Below are positions 1-9,173 of a stretch of 64,000 bases of DNA, one piece after another. Under the pieces are notes generated by a model. It was not told where the DNA came from. It did not search any database and saw only the letters and a list, made by a program, of their open reading frames with translations. Origin of the DNA: Bacteroidales bacterium (GTDB lineage: Bacteria; Bacteroidota; Bacteroidia; Bacteroidales; JAGOPY01); contig JALNZD010000004.1 of NCBI GenBank assembly GCA_023229505.1, positions 1 to 64,000 of the forward strand, in the 5' to 3' direction. The position numbers were made by a program, and so were the translations under genes. Position 1 is the first letter of the stretch; each line of letters opens with the position of its first letter.

Positions 1-99
1 GCTTTTAACCCCAAGGCCTTGGATGATTATCAACAAAAATATAAAGAAAAGAAAATCAATCAACTAAAGAAGAGAATCGCTCAACTTGAAGCTGCTTGA
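1..99 (+). CDS. C-terminal fragment of an unidentified protein (cut by window edge)
   Basis: The window opens inside an open frame that ends with TGA at 97-99. The visible 32 residues are charged and Lys/Gln-rich, ending in a short amphipathic, coiled-coil-like helix (KKRIAQLEAA). Only 29 bases separate it from the polymerase gene, so it may be upstream in the same transcript. Second DnaE polymerases often follow a Y-family polymerase or SOS-type gene, but this tail is not one I recognise, and I do not assign a function. The reading frame is clear; the identity is unknown. Confidence 0.5.
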   Translation, partial: AFNPKALDDYQQKYKEKKINQLKKRIAQLEAA

Positions 100-128
100 A
101 AAAAGAAGTTATATAAGAGTCATTGGTG

Positions 129-3071
129 ATGTTTTGGAATTGTCATTCATATTACAGTCTGCGTTACGGGACGATGTCGCCGGAAAAGCTTGTAGAACAA
201 GCCAAAGTGCTTGGCATAGAGGCATTGGGGATGACTGACATCAACAATTCCACCGGGGTGCTTGATTTCGTCAGACTTTGTAAGGAAGCAGGTATCTGGC
301 CGCTGGCCGGAATTGAATTCCGCGATGGCGACACCCTTCTATATACCTGCCTGGCAATGAATAACGAAGGTTTCCGCGAGATAAACGAGTTCCTGTCCGG
401 CCGGAACCTGGAGGGGACTCCCCTGCCCCGCCATCCGCCGGTTTTTCAGAATGTCTACGTCATTTACCCTTTCGGATCTGTTACCGGACGAAAATTGAAG
501 GATCACGAAAAAATCGGCATCCGGCCGGAGTTTGTCCGCCAGTTGCTACAGACGGAGTTTTCCCATAACCAAAAGGGGTTAGTCGTTCAACATCCGGTGG
601 TCCTTGAGAGCCCTGCCAGTTTCCTGCTCCATCAGAACCTGCGCGCCATCGACCACAACACACTCATTACCAAGCTTCAACCGGGTCAGACGGCATCCCG
701 GCATGAGTATTTTGTTTCACCGGAGCGCCTGTCGGGAGCTTATCGCGACTACCCGGAAATCATCCTGAATACGGAAAAGATGATGGCATCATGCCAGATA
801 GACTTTGATTATCAATCGGTTAAGAACAAGGAAACATTTACGGGCAGTCTCTACGATGACCGCATCCTGCTCGAGAAACTGGCGATGGACGGCCTGGAAT
901 ACCGCTACGGTAAAACAAACAAAGAGGCCATCAAAAGGATAAGGCATGAACTGGAGATCATTTACAAGATGGGATTTTCGGCTTATTTCCTCATTGCATG
1001 GGACATTATCCGGTATTCCATGAGCCGGGGGTTTCATCATGTCGGAAGGGGCAGCGGAGCCAACAGTGTTGTTGCTTATTGTTTGAAAATCACAGATGTT
1101 GATCCCATCGACCTGAATCTTTACTTTGAACGATTTATCAACCCGAAGCGGACCAGCCCACCCGATTTCGACATCGATTATTCCTGGACCGAGCGGGAAA
1201 CGGTGCAGGATTATATCTTCAAAAGGTACGGGCGGGAACACACCGCTCTGCTGGGGGCCATGTCCACCTTTAAAGGCCGTTCCATCCTGAGGGAGTTGGG
1301 AAAGGTATATGGCCTGCCAAAACAGGAGATCGATGATCTGACCAACTCGCCTTACACGGAAATCAATAAAAATGCCGTTACACGCCAGATTTACGAGATC
1401 GCGCGGATGATGGTCGATTTTCCTAACATCAGGAGCATTCACGCCGGCGGGGTGCTGATCTCCGAAAAGCCCATCACCTGCTACACGGCGCTGGACATGC
1501 CCCCCAAAGGGTTCCTCACTACCCAGTGGGATATGTATGTTGCTGAAGATTTCGGCTTTGAAAAGCTCGATATCCTGAGCCAGCGCGGTATCGGCCATAT
1601 CAAGGAATGCTCTGACATTGTGGCTGAAAACAGGGCAATCAAAGTGGATGTTCACCAGGTCGAACGCTTTAAACGCGATCCCAAAGTTAAGTCACAGCTG
1701 AAGAACGGTGAAACTAACGGCTGTTTTTATATTGAAAGCCCGGCCATGAGGGGCTTGCTGAAAAAACTGAAATGCGATAACTACCTGACCCTGGTCGCGG
1801 CCAGCTCCATCATCCGCCCGGGTGTCGCCAAATCAGGCATGATGAAGGAATACATCCACCGTTTTCATCATCCCGATAAGTTCCGGTACATTCATCCCGT
1901 AATGAAGGAACAGCTGGAGGAGACTTACGGGGTGATGGTTTACCAGGAAGATGTGCTGAAGGTTTGCCATCATTTTGCCGGGCTTGACCTGGCCGATGCT
2001 GACGTGCTGCGACGGGCCATGAGCGGGAAATTCAGAAGCAGGAAGGAGCTTGACCGCATCGTGGATAAGTTTTTTCAGAATTGCCGCGAAAAGGGATACC
2101 CGGAAGAAATCACGAAAGAAGTCTGGCGCCAGGTCGAATCCTTTGCCGGTTATTCCTTTTCCAAGGCCCATTCAGCATCCTATGCCGTGGAAAGTTTCCA
2201 GAGCCTTTACCTTAAGGCCCATTACCCACAGGAATTCATGGTGGCCGTGATCAACAATTTCGGCGGATTTTACCGGACATGGGTATATTTCAATGAAGCC
2301 CGCCGGAGCGGGGCGAAAATACACCTCCCCTGCGTGAATAACAGCAACTATAAGACCTGTATAAGGGGCAGCGATATCTACATCGGGTTTATTCACGTCG
2401 ACAGCCTGGAGCGCCAGATGGGACAGTCGATTATTTCGGAACGCGAAAAAAACGGGATGTTTGCCGGCCTGGATGATTTCGTGGAGCGGGTGAATGCCGG
2501 TCTTGAGCAGCTGATCCTGCTCATCCGTATTGGGGCCTTCCGGTTTACCGGCAGGTCAAAAGCCGAACTGCTCTGGGACGTCCACCAGTTGCTGCACCGC
2601 AGTCAGCCCAATGAACACCACCAGTCGCTCTTCCGGGCGCCTTCCAGGGCATTCGAACTGCCCCGCCTGGTGCACAACCAGGTGGAAGACGCCTATGATG
2701 AGATCGAGCTGCTGGGCTGGCCGGTAAGCATGACAGCATTCGACCTGTTGCAGACCCCGTTCCGCGGGGAGATCATGGCCAGGGACCTAACCGGCCATAT
2801 CGGGAAAAAAGTGAGAATGGTCGGAAACCTGGTGACGATAAAGTATGTCCGCACAGTCAGGAAGGAAATCATGCACTTTGCAGCATTCCTGGATCATGAA
2901 GGAGAATTCTTCGATACGGTGCACTTCCCTCCTGCGCTGAGGACGTTTCCTTTTAAAGGCGACGGGGTTTATCTCATTTTGGGAAAAGTGGTGGAGGAAT
3001 TCGGTTTCCCCAGCCTGGAAGTGGAAAAGATGGCAAAACTGCCGTTAAAACCGGATCCGAGAGGCAGATAG
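129..3071 (+). CDS. dnaE: DNA polymerase III alpha subunit, second (DnaE-type) copy
   Basis: A C-family DNA polymerase of 980 residues from ATG 129; TTG 123 and GTG 126 are alternative in-frame starts. It opens with a PHP domain (HSYYSLRYGT near residue 5). The palm carries GRGSG near residue 306 and the catalytic PDFDID near residue 345. Helix-hairpin-helix and C-terminal OB-fold regions follow (about 780-960). At under 1,000 residues it is shorter than the usual Bacteroidetes replicative alpha subunit (well over 1,100) and matches the size of the extra, lesion-bypass DnaE found alongside it. I infer an accessory or error-prone role from length only. No LexA-like box was seen upstream. Base composition is clearly more GC-rich than the accessory regions. 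Confidence 0.9.
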   Translation: MFWNCHSYYSLRYGTMSPEKLVEQAKVLGIEALGMTDINNSTGVLDFVRLCKEAGIWPLAGIEFRDGDTLLYTCLAMNNEGFREINEFLSGRNLEGTPLPRHPPVFQNVYVIYPFGSVTGRKLKDHEKIGIRPEFVRQLLQTEFSHNQKGLVVQHPVVLESPASFLLHQNLRAIDHNTLITKLQPGQTASRHEYFVSPERLSGAYRDYPEIILNTEKMMASCQIDFDYQSVKNKETFTGSLYDDRILLEKLAMDGLEYRYGKTNKEAIKRIRHELEIIYKMGFSAYFLIAWDIIRYSMSRGFHHVGRGSGANSVVAYCLKITDVDPIDLNLYFERFINPKRTSPPDFDIDYSWTERETVQDYIFKRYGREHTALLGAMSTFKGRSILRELGKVYGLPKQEIDDLTNSPYTEINKNAVTRQIYEIARMMVDFPNIRSIHAGGVLISEKPITCYTALDMPPKGFLTTQWDMYVAEDFGFEKLDILSQRGIGHIKECSDIVAENRAIKVDVHQVERFKRDPKVKSQLKNGETNGCFYIESPAMRGLLKKLKCDNYLTLVAASSIIRPGVAKSGMMKEYIHRFHHPDKFRYIHPVMKEQLEETYGVMVYQEDVLKVCHHFAGLDLADADVLRRAMSGKFRSRKELDRIVDKFFQNCREKGYPEEITKEVWRQVESFAGYSFSKAHSASYAVESFQSLYLKAHYPQEFMVAVINNFGGFYRTWVYFNEARRSGAKIHLPCVNNSNYKTCIRGSDIYIGFIHVDSLERQMGQSIISEREKNGMFAGLDDFVERVNAGLEQLILLIRIGAFRFTGRSKAELLWDVHQLLHRSQPNEHHQSLFRAPSRAFELPRLVHNQVEDAYDEIELLGWPVSMTAFDLLQTPFRGEIMARDLTGHIGKKVRMVGNLVTIKYVRTVRKEIMHFAAFLDHEGEFFDTVHFPPALRTFPFKGDGVYLILGKVVEEFGFPSLEVEKMAKLPLKPDPRGR

Positions 3072-3217
3072 AGGAGTTTTAAGGTTTAAGTGTTAAGGTT
3101 TAAGTTCGGGTATTTTTTTATGTCTGTTATCAGAAAAGTGTCAACCTGAAAAAGAGATGAATTTCGTTTCAACCTATTGAAACAACAATTATTGCATAGA
3201 AATAAGTGGATATAATC

Positions 3218-4543
3218 CTATTCATTTCCTAAACTGTCGAGCTTCTTTTTGTAATCCGGGTCATTGGGATTCAAGTTGTAGGCTTCTGCATAACATATGC
3301 GAGCGTTTTGGATATCGCCTTTTTTACTATATGAAATGCCCATATTGTACCAGGCCTCGTGATAGTCCGGTTTTATTTCAACGGCCTTGCGGAAGGAGGA
3401 AATCGCTTCGTCATAACGCCCCCATTCATCCAACCAAAACGCAAGATTGTTATATAACTGATGACTTTGAGGTAAAGCTGATAATGCCTGCAAGTAAATA
3501 GCCTCTTTCTCTTTGGGATCTTTGGCGGCTGCAACTTTCAATTGCCACTGAAGCCAGTCGGTCGTATCAAAATCATCAGCCACTTTACCTAACTCGCTTT
3601 TTTCTTGGGCAGTACCTGTCAGGCCAATGCCCTTTCCGGCTTCTTCAAATTCATTGCGCAGTTTTTCGGCACGCTCTTTTGCCAGTTGTTCCAGCACATC
3701 ATGTATCTTTGTAAGGCCAAAAAGGTCAATAAAGCGGAACATCAGCCGGTTGAATCCCCCGGTAACAACAAAACTGCCCCGATGTCTCGCTACTACATCT
3801 AAAATATCTTGGCGCGGGGTGCGTTCACTAACCAGACACCAGTACATTCGCTGGCAAGCGTCAATATGATTGAGGTAGTTCATCAGACTTCCGTCATTAC
3901 CGCCATAGCCTATTACAATAGGTATATAGTTACTGAAAATACCGTTCAATGCTTTTTTCCATTGAGGCTTTATTTCTGCAATTTCGTCCTGGTCGTTCAG
4001 TGGATCCATGTATAGACCGGGATGTATTTTAACAATCAGAGGTCTTGTACTGCTTGGCCGCGCCAGGTGGGCTACATTTTCGTGGTTGCAAACCAAAGCG
4101 CGTTAGTTAGTAAATACCAATAGTGATTCTTCAGTCAGCGTGTCGAAGTTTGTTGTGATAACTACGTTGTGTTGTGTGCGTTGCAATACCTGGCTCAATA
4201 TGGTATAGCCAAAACCGGGGTTACCTTTCTCTATAATACTGGTAATGTGGTGTATCCCATCATCGCGGTGGCCATCATAGCGTAGTCTGAATAGTTTGGA
4301 ATAAAAAGCTGGAATATTGTTTTCATCAAAAGCCACTTCAGTTTTCCAATCGGCAATTCTTTGTTCGGAATGAAACTTAGGAAGTTCGCTATACCACTGC
4401 CGCGCAAGCATGGCTCCGCTTTCAATGCCAGATTCCACGCTGGCACCTGCACCTAATATAAAACAGATTTTATTGTCGGGATTGCGCAAAGTATCGCGTA
4501 AATGGTTGATTAGGACTTCGGTGGAAATAGTGGTTACAGGCAT
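3218..4543 (-). pseudogene. SIR2-like/TPR protein interrupted by an in-frame stop
   Basis: One minus-strand gene of about 441 codons broken by a single TAA at 4105-4103. The two halves are in the same frame. The first half (from ATG 4543) has the SIR2-like nucleotide-binding start GAGAS(V)ESGI and ends at TTNFDTLTEESLLVFTN. The second half resumes with RALVCNHENV, contains the SIR2_2-type GYGGNDGSLM, and ends in two to three TPR units (residues 200-290 of the second half). The expected KIHGD is read here as KIHPG, a second sign of decay. SIR2-like proteins with TPRs often act in phage defence or abortive infection, so it may be a dead defence gene. Read-through, two split polypeptides or a sequencing error are not excluded. 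Confidence 0.75.
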
Positions 4544-4913
4544 TTTCAGTTACTTATATGAGGTTTTTCGAATATTCCTTGTTTCTGGTTCTATATTGTC
4601 GTTAAAACATGACGTATAATATGGCTAAATGTACCACATATACTTATAATCCAGCGCCTGAATTATTATATATACTACAGACGGATGTTTGTGCGAATAA
4701 ACATAACTCTACCTGAGTGGGATTCTTTATACATTAACGAATACATCCGTTTCTATAGTTAAATGTTGACTAATAGCGAATTGACGTGGTTAACTCTCTC
4801 AAAAGTACAATATTTAGATGTCCGAATTATCCTTCAGCATCTGTATTAATTAGTCACCGGAGCTATTTTCTTGTTTACCCGGGCTTTTTCGAAATATACA
4901 AATAGCAGGCAAA

Positions 4914-4931
4914 TTCCCGCGTAAGCGGGAA
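4914..4931. repeat. GC-rich palindrome, REP-like
   Basis: TTCCCGC-GTAA-GCGGGAA, a perfect 7-bp stem with a 4-base loop in otherwise AT-rich DNA. It lies 46 bases from a second palindrome of the same design (4978-4997). No run of T follows on either side, so a repetitive extragenic palindrome is more likely than an intrinsic terminator. Confidence 0.6.
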
Positions 4932-4974
4932 ACTCTTTCATGCCGCGCCGCTTTTGGTTAACATCACTAACAAC

Positions 4975-4998
4975 GTCATCCCCGCGAAAGCGGGGATC
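4975..4998. repeat. REP-like palindrome of the GTCATCCCCGC family
   Basis: ATCCCCGC-GAAA-GCGGGGAT (4978-4997) is a perfect 8-bp stem with a GAAA loop, preceded by CGTC. The same signature occurs in the opposite orientation at 54025-54045 (CCCCGC-TGAT-GCGGGG followed by ATGACG). A broken copy (GGGGATGACGTTTC) lies near 56113. All copies are intergenic and next to damaged or accessory genes. Confidence 0.7.
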
Positions 4999-5002
4999 CG
5001 CT

Positions 5003-5126
5003 TCAAGTACGAACCCTGATCAACCCGGTTCCTGTTGATTTAATCCTGCCGATGGCGGCCCCCGTGATGCCGCTTTCTGTCATTCGGTGAAGAAAATCCT
5101 AGTTGAATCTTTCTGGTGAGATGCCT
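5003..5126 (-). pseudogene. 3' remnant of a second selD
   Basis: Minus-strand reading gives SPERFN, a TAG stop, then DFLHRMTESGITGAAIGRI and TGTGLIRV before TGA at 5005-5003. This matches the C-terminal end of the intact SelD domain at 6844-6960 (PERYAEDFLHRMDESGI and TGTGLIRV) in the same frame, with roughly four of five bases identical. Everything upstream of this last 40 codons is gone. Many differences are conservative at the protein level, so it may be the tail of an older selD copy rather than a fresh partial duplication. It lies about 1.7 kb from the intact gene, in the same orientation. Confidence 0.8.
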
Positions 5127-5205
5127 TATTATTTGGCGTAAACGCTATTTTTATCTATATCTGATTATCTCAAAACAACCATGGTTTTTATCATAAATAA
5201 AAATC

Positions 5206-5433
5206 TCATACTGCAACCTGATATATCTTATTCTCTCTGTCCGCTGCATAGCTTAAAACTGCATAAATGTCGTCCTCCGTAAGCTCATCAAAATCTTTTA
5301 GAATCTCCGGAATTGTCATCCCGGAAGCTAACCAGCCAAGAATATCATTCACAGATATTCTCATCCCTCTGATGCATGGTTTACCGCCTCGTTTTCCTGG
5401 TTCTATTGTGATAATCTGTTTATAATCAATCAT
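5206..5433 (-). CDS. DUF433 family protein (orphan antitoxin-like)
   Basis: A 75-residue protein from ATG 5433 with the DUF433 pattern: GKRGGKPCIRGMRISV, then an HTH-like part ending GMTIPEILKDFDELTEDDIYAVLSYAA. The longer frame to 5463 adds ten residues that do not fit the family. DUF433 proteins are usually paired with a PIN-like DUF5615 toxin immediately downstream. Here the downstream side (below 5206) holds only the selD remnant and palindromes, so the partner is absent. Family assignment is good; the antitoxin role is inferred from the family. Confidence 0.8.
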   Translation of the reverse strand: MIDYKQIITIEPGKRGGKPCIRGMRISVNDILGWLASGMTIPEILKDFDELTEDDIYAVLSYAADRENKIYQVAV

Positions 5434-5519
5434 AATATTAACCTTTTTGCAAAGATACATCATAAAATTACGAACCCGGGTTTGAAAATAATAGAAATAG
5501 TGTCTAAAAAGAATATTTA

Positions 5520-5590
5520 GATTTCTTGCAGATTCACGCAGATCATTTCAAATCAGCACATTATAATCCGCGAAAATCAGCGAGAAATTC
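5520..5590 (-). repeat. dispersed intergenic repeat (CGCAGATC/TCGCTGATT type)
   Basis: This stretch holds several short units built on GCAGATTCACGCAGATC and CGAAAATCAGCGAGAAA. The reverse complement of the same word set occurs at 62221-62280 (TCTCGCTGATTTGCGCAGATC-like). It lies between the DUF433 gene and the YCF48-like lipoprotein gene and has no coding content. Confidence 0.6.
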
Positions 5591-5618
5591 TTCCTGCCAT
5601 ACGATGTGAATCCGCTTT

Positions 5619-6707
5619 TTACCGCTTTCCACCAACAAAGGTGATCCTGCGTAAAGAAATATCAGCCGGGGTATGCTGAATGTCCCAGGTAGCTCCTCCA
5701 TCGTTTGTGTGAAAGATTTGCCCATGCCCGGAAAAACCTTCTGACGTTATCCAAACCATGTTTTCATCCATTGCTGCGACCCCCATGTACATGGCCGACA
5801 ATGCGCCATTAATGCCCGGTTGTTTAACCCAATCGCTATTTAGCCCGGATAGTTTGAAAATCATGTTATAATCGGTTGCAACCCATACTACCAGGTTATC
5901 TGCATAAGGGAAAATATCCGTATTACTGGCAATGCAAACACCGTTATTGTGATTGTACCCGATAGGAGTCGGTTTATTCACCCATGTTTTTCCTCCGTCT
6001 GTTGTATAAATGGCCTGGCTCGGACCCACAGCCCAGGCAAAATTGGCATCGACTGCATGAATGTCGATGAGCGCATTGGGCATATTACCGGTGGTAAGGC
6101 AGTCGGTCCCCTGCCTTTCCCAGGTAAGGCCTCCATCGGAAGTGTAATGGATCATTGCAACCGTATCGCCCATTCCTACAACCCAGACATGGTTTTCATC
6201 TGCAGCTGCCACCATCTGGTATTCATCTGAATAATCAATTGAGGCCTTTAGGGCTGTCCATGTATTTCCTCCATCTGTTGTTTTCAGGATCACTCCCTGG
6301 TCGGCTACAGCCCAGCAAACATCGTTATTCACAGGACAGATTCCCGATACAGATACATCCGGCAGTCCTGAACCTGATCCTTGACGGACCCAGGTTATAC
6401 CTCCGTCTTTCGTTCTTAAAATCACCGGATAGCCGCTTTCAGAAATTCCGCCAGCCCATGCATTATTTTTATCTACGGCACGGATGTCCTGCAGGTATGC
6501 ATCAGGGATCATCGTGGAATCGCCCTGTCTTTCCCAGCTGGTACCGCCGTTTGTCGTATGAATGATCGTTCCGAAACCATTGTGCGCATTCCCTGCCGCC
6601 CAACCAATTACTTCATTATCAGGCGGATTGTCGTTGTTTTTATTACAACTGGTCATGAATACCGGCACTGCAAATAATACCAAAATCATCAAGTTTTTAT
6701 TTATCAT
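5619..6707 (-). CDS. YCF48/BNR-repeat lipoprotein
   Basis: A 362-residue exported lipoprotein. The N-terminus is a type II signal peptide with lipobox MTSC at about residue 18-21. The rest is a series of YCF48/BNR-like beta-propeller repeats, each with a (T/K)(N/D)GG-x-(S/T)W signature (TNGGTSWERQ, KDGGITWVRQ, TDGGNTWTAL, TSDGGLTWERQ, TDGGKTWVNK, TNDGGATWDIQ). Such proteins form surface propellers of unknown ligand; the photosystem assembly role of true Ycf48 does not apply. It is monocistronic, with about 130 bases to the SelD fusion gene upstream. Confidence 0.8.
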   Translation of the reverse strand: MINKNLMILVLFAVPVFMTSCNKNNDNPPDNEVIGWAAGNAHNGFGTIIHTTNGGTSWERQGDSTMIPDAYLQDIRAVDKNNAWAGGISESGYPVILRTKDGGITWVRQGSGSGLPDVSVSGICPVNNDVCWAVADQGVILKTTDGGNTWTALKASIDYSDEYQMVAAADENHVWVVGMGDTVAMIHYTSDGGLTWERQGTDCLTTGNMPNALIDIHAVDANFAWAVGPSQAIYTTDGGKTWVNKPTPIGYNHNNGVCIASNTDIFPYADNLVVWVATDYNMIFKLSGLNSDWVKQPGINGALSAMYMGVAAMDENMVWITSEGFSGHGQIFHTNDGGATWDIQHTPADISLRRITFVGGKR

Positions 6708-6843
6708 GATTATAATGGATAAAGATTGATGTTGAATTAATTTTCAGAAAAGACCGGTTTGGTTGCCCACAAATATAAGAAATCCATCTGTAAAAATCAA
6801 TTTTTTTCTTCACTCGGATGCCTGGGTAGATCCAACCCGAAAA

Positions 6844-9033
6844 TCACCCAACCCTGATCAATCCGGTCCCCTGTGATGTGATCCTGCCAATGATGGCAGC
6901 GGTGATTCCACTTTCATCCATTCGGTGCAGAAAATCCTCTGCGTATCTTTCCGGTAAGGCAATCAACAGCCCGCCGGAAGTCTGGGCATCGCAAAGCAAA
7001 ACTTTCCTTAGGTAAGACACTTTTTCGTCCCAGATCACAAATTTTTCAGCAAATTCAAGGTTATTGAGAGTTCCGCCCGGAATAATATTAGCTGCAGCCA
7101 TTTCTTCTGCCCCGGGCAATAAAGGGACATCCGATGAAAAGATTTCAGCATCCACGCCACTGGCAGATGTCATCTCATATAAATGCCCCATCAATCCAAA
7201 CCCGGTGATATCAGTGCATGAACTGACCGGAAAGTCTTTCATGATTTCTGCGGCTGTTTTATTAAGCATCATCATCTGGTCGATGGCAATTCTCCCCAGA
7301 TTGCTATCAAGCACTCCCCTCTTCATAGCAGTTGCAAGAATACCTGTTCCAATTAGTTTGGTGAGGATCAGCTTATCTCCTGGCAGAGCGCCGTCATTCT
7401 TCAGGATTTTTCCAGGATGGATAATCCCGGTGACTGCCAGGCCGAATTTAGGCTCCGGGTCATCCACCGTATGACCGCCAATGATCTGGATCCCGGCTTC
7501 AGCCGCCTTATCGGATGCACCTTTCAATATCTGCTTAAGCACTTCCAATGGCAACCGGTTAGATGGGAACCCGACAATGTTCAAGGCAAACAATGGAACC
7601 GCTCCCATCGCGTAAATATCGCTTAGTGCATTGGCCGCTGCAATGGCACCGAATTCATAAGGATCATCAACCACCGGGGTGAAAAAGTCAAGGGTCTGGA
7701 CAATAGCCTGGTCATCGTTGATCCGGTAAACTGCCGCATCGTCCGATTTATCATTTCCCACCAGGATATCCGGATGAAAACTTACAGGCAGGGATTGCAG
7801 TATTTCCTCCAGCGCCTCGGGACGGAGTTTGCAGGCACATCCCAGCCCATGGGTAAATTGGGTTAACCGGATTTCCCGCTCTTCTGCAGCTACAGGCTTA
7901 TCCGACATCATGCGGCTTACTGCCCTGATTATCGAACCGGATGCATTTTCAATATCATCTTCATTGAGAAACCGTCCGGTAGAAAATCGGATAGTACCCA
8001 TGGCAATTTCAAGCGGTACATCCATGGCTTTCAAAGTTGCTGAAATATTGGTTTCCCCTGCATGGCATGCTGCCCCGGCAGATGCTGCCACTTCTTCAGA
8101 TAATTCAGATAAGATAAGGTTTGCTTCTATTCCGGGAAAAGAAAGGCTAAGGGTATTAGGTAGACGGCGTTCGGGGTGACCGTTAAGAACCACGTCCGGA
8201 ATTGCTTCAGAAATCTTTTGATGAAGAAGATCACGGAGTTTTTTGGAATGCCCCATATTTTCATCCAGATCCCTGAGCGCCAATTCACAAGCCTTTCCAA
8301 GCCCGACGATCAATGCCACATTTTCCGTGCCGGCCCTTAAATTGTGCTCATGATCAGCGCCATGAATCAATTTTTCCAGCTTTACACCATCCCTGATAAA
8401 AAGCGTCCCAACACCTTTAGGAGCATAAAGTTTATGTCCTGCCACGGAAAGTAAATCGACATCCAGGTTATCAACCGGGATTTTCCCGGCCGATTGAGCT
8501 GCATCAGTATGAAAGAGAATATTATGTTTCCGGGCAAGAGCAACAAGCTGTGAAATAGGCTGAATGGTCCCTACCTCATTATTTGCATGCATGATGGTAA
8601 CGAGGATCGTTTCATTGGTAATGGCTTTTTCCAGGTCATTAACCGATACCAACCCAGTTTCATCCACTGGAAGCCAGGTAATCCGGAAACCCTGAGTTTC
8701 AAGATATTTGCATACTTCCGAAACGGCAGGATGCTCTATACTACTGGTTATAATATGATTACCCTTATTTCTATAATTAAAGGCAACTCCTTTTATTGCC
8801 AGATTATTCGACTCACTTCCACCACTGGTAAAAATGATTTCATGATTCTTGCATCCCAGCAGAGCAGCAACCTTGGCACGGGCATTTTCCACAGCCATTC
8901 TGGCCCGGGCGCCGTAAACATGAGTGCTGGAAGGATTTCCAAAGATGCTTTCAAGGTATGGTCTTATGGCGTCTGCTACTTCAGGATGAACCGGCGTTGT
9001 GGCGTTGTAGTCGAGGTAGATCGGTAAGGGCAT
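6844..9033 (-). CDS. selD: Fusion: selenocysteine lyase/cysteine desulfurase-like domain + selenide, water dikinase (SelD)
   Basis: A 729-residue two-domain protein. Residues 1-382 are a NifS-class PLP enzyme: the PLP lysine is K201 in AGHKLYAPKG, and the active-site cysteine is C323 in SAGAACHAGE. That loop resembles selenocysteine lyase (GAACHS) more than IscS (GSACTS). Residues 388-729 are a full SelD (selenophosphate synthetase) with HGLGCACK (C399, C401, K402), a GNDKSDDAAV-like ATP site and GGHTVDDPEPK. The catalytic residue is Cys, not Sec. The fusion would hand selenide from the first active site directly to the second, making selenophosphate. No selA, selB, tRNA-Sec or selU lies in the window, so the end use of selenium is unknown. 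Confidence 0.93.
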   Translation of the reverse strand: MPLPIYLDYNATTPVHPEVADAIRPYLESIFGNPSSTHVYGARARMAVENARAKVAALLGCKNHEIIFTSGGSESNNLAIKGVAFNYRNKGNHIITSSIEHPAVSEVCKYLETQGFRITWLPVDETGLVSVNDLEKAITNETILVTIMHANNEVGTIQPISQLVALARKHNILFHTDAAQSAGKIPVDNLDVDLLSVAGHKLYAPKGVGTLFIRDGVKLEKLIHGADHEHNLRAGTENVALIVGLGKACELALRDLDENMGHSKKLRDLLHQKISEAIPDVVLNGHPERRLPNTLSLSFPGIEANLILSELSEEVAASAGAACHAGETNISATLKAMDVPLEIAMGTIRFSTGRFLNEDDIENASGSIIRAVSRMMSDKPVAAEEREIRLTQFTHGLGCACKLRPEALEEILQSLPVSFHPDILVGNDKSDDAAVYRINDDQAIVQTLDFFTPVVDDPYEFGAIAAANALSDIYAMGAVPLFALNIVGFPSNRLPLEVLKQILKGASDKAAEAGIQIIGGHTVDDPEPKFGLAVTGIIHPGKILKNDGALPGDKLILTKLIGTGILATAMKRGVLDSNLGRIAIDQMMMLNKTAAEIMKDFPVSSCTDITGFGLMGHLYEMTSASGVDAEIFSSDVPLLPGAEEMAAANIIPGGTLNNLEFAEKFVIWDEKVSYLRKVLLCDAQTSGGLLIALPERYAEDFLHRMDESGITAAIIGRITSQGTGLIRVG

Positions 9034-9173
9034 GATTGTTAGTTTCTGGTTTCAATTTCAAAGTTACTTTTAATTAAAATGATCCTGCCTTCCACAATAA
9101 TAATTCAGATAGATTTGATTTGTTATTTTTACAATTGAAATGCTCTGGAACATTGAAACTTGAAACCTAGCTA

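Larger units (their letters stand above)
4544..5002. other. AT-rich gene-free stretch
   Basis: About 460 bases upstream of the SIR2-like pseudogene with no credible open frame on either strand. The left part is very AT-rich and has an 8-bp inverted pair (ACGGATGT near 4681, ACATCCGT near 4745). The right part carries the two GC-rich palindromes listed separately. Together with the adjacent selD remnant, this looks like a decaying or recombination-prone patch. Confidence 0.6.

Noticed and set aside
789..1655. A long minus-strand frame inside dnaE
   Set aside because: It is the antisense shadow of a well-conserved polymerase and its translation has no family pattern.
4103..4105. Stop codon in the SIR2-like gene read as selenocysteine, given the SelD gene nearby
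   Set aside because: The codon is TAA, not TGA, and the position is not a redox Cys site in the family.
7839..7841. A Sec codon in SelD at the catalytic position
   Set aside because: The frame is uninterrupted and reads Cys at 399 and 401.
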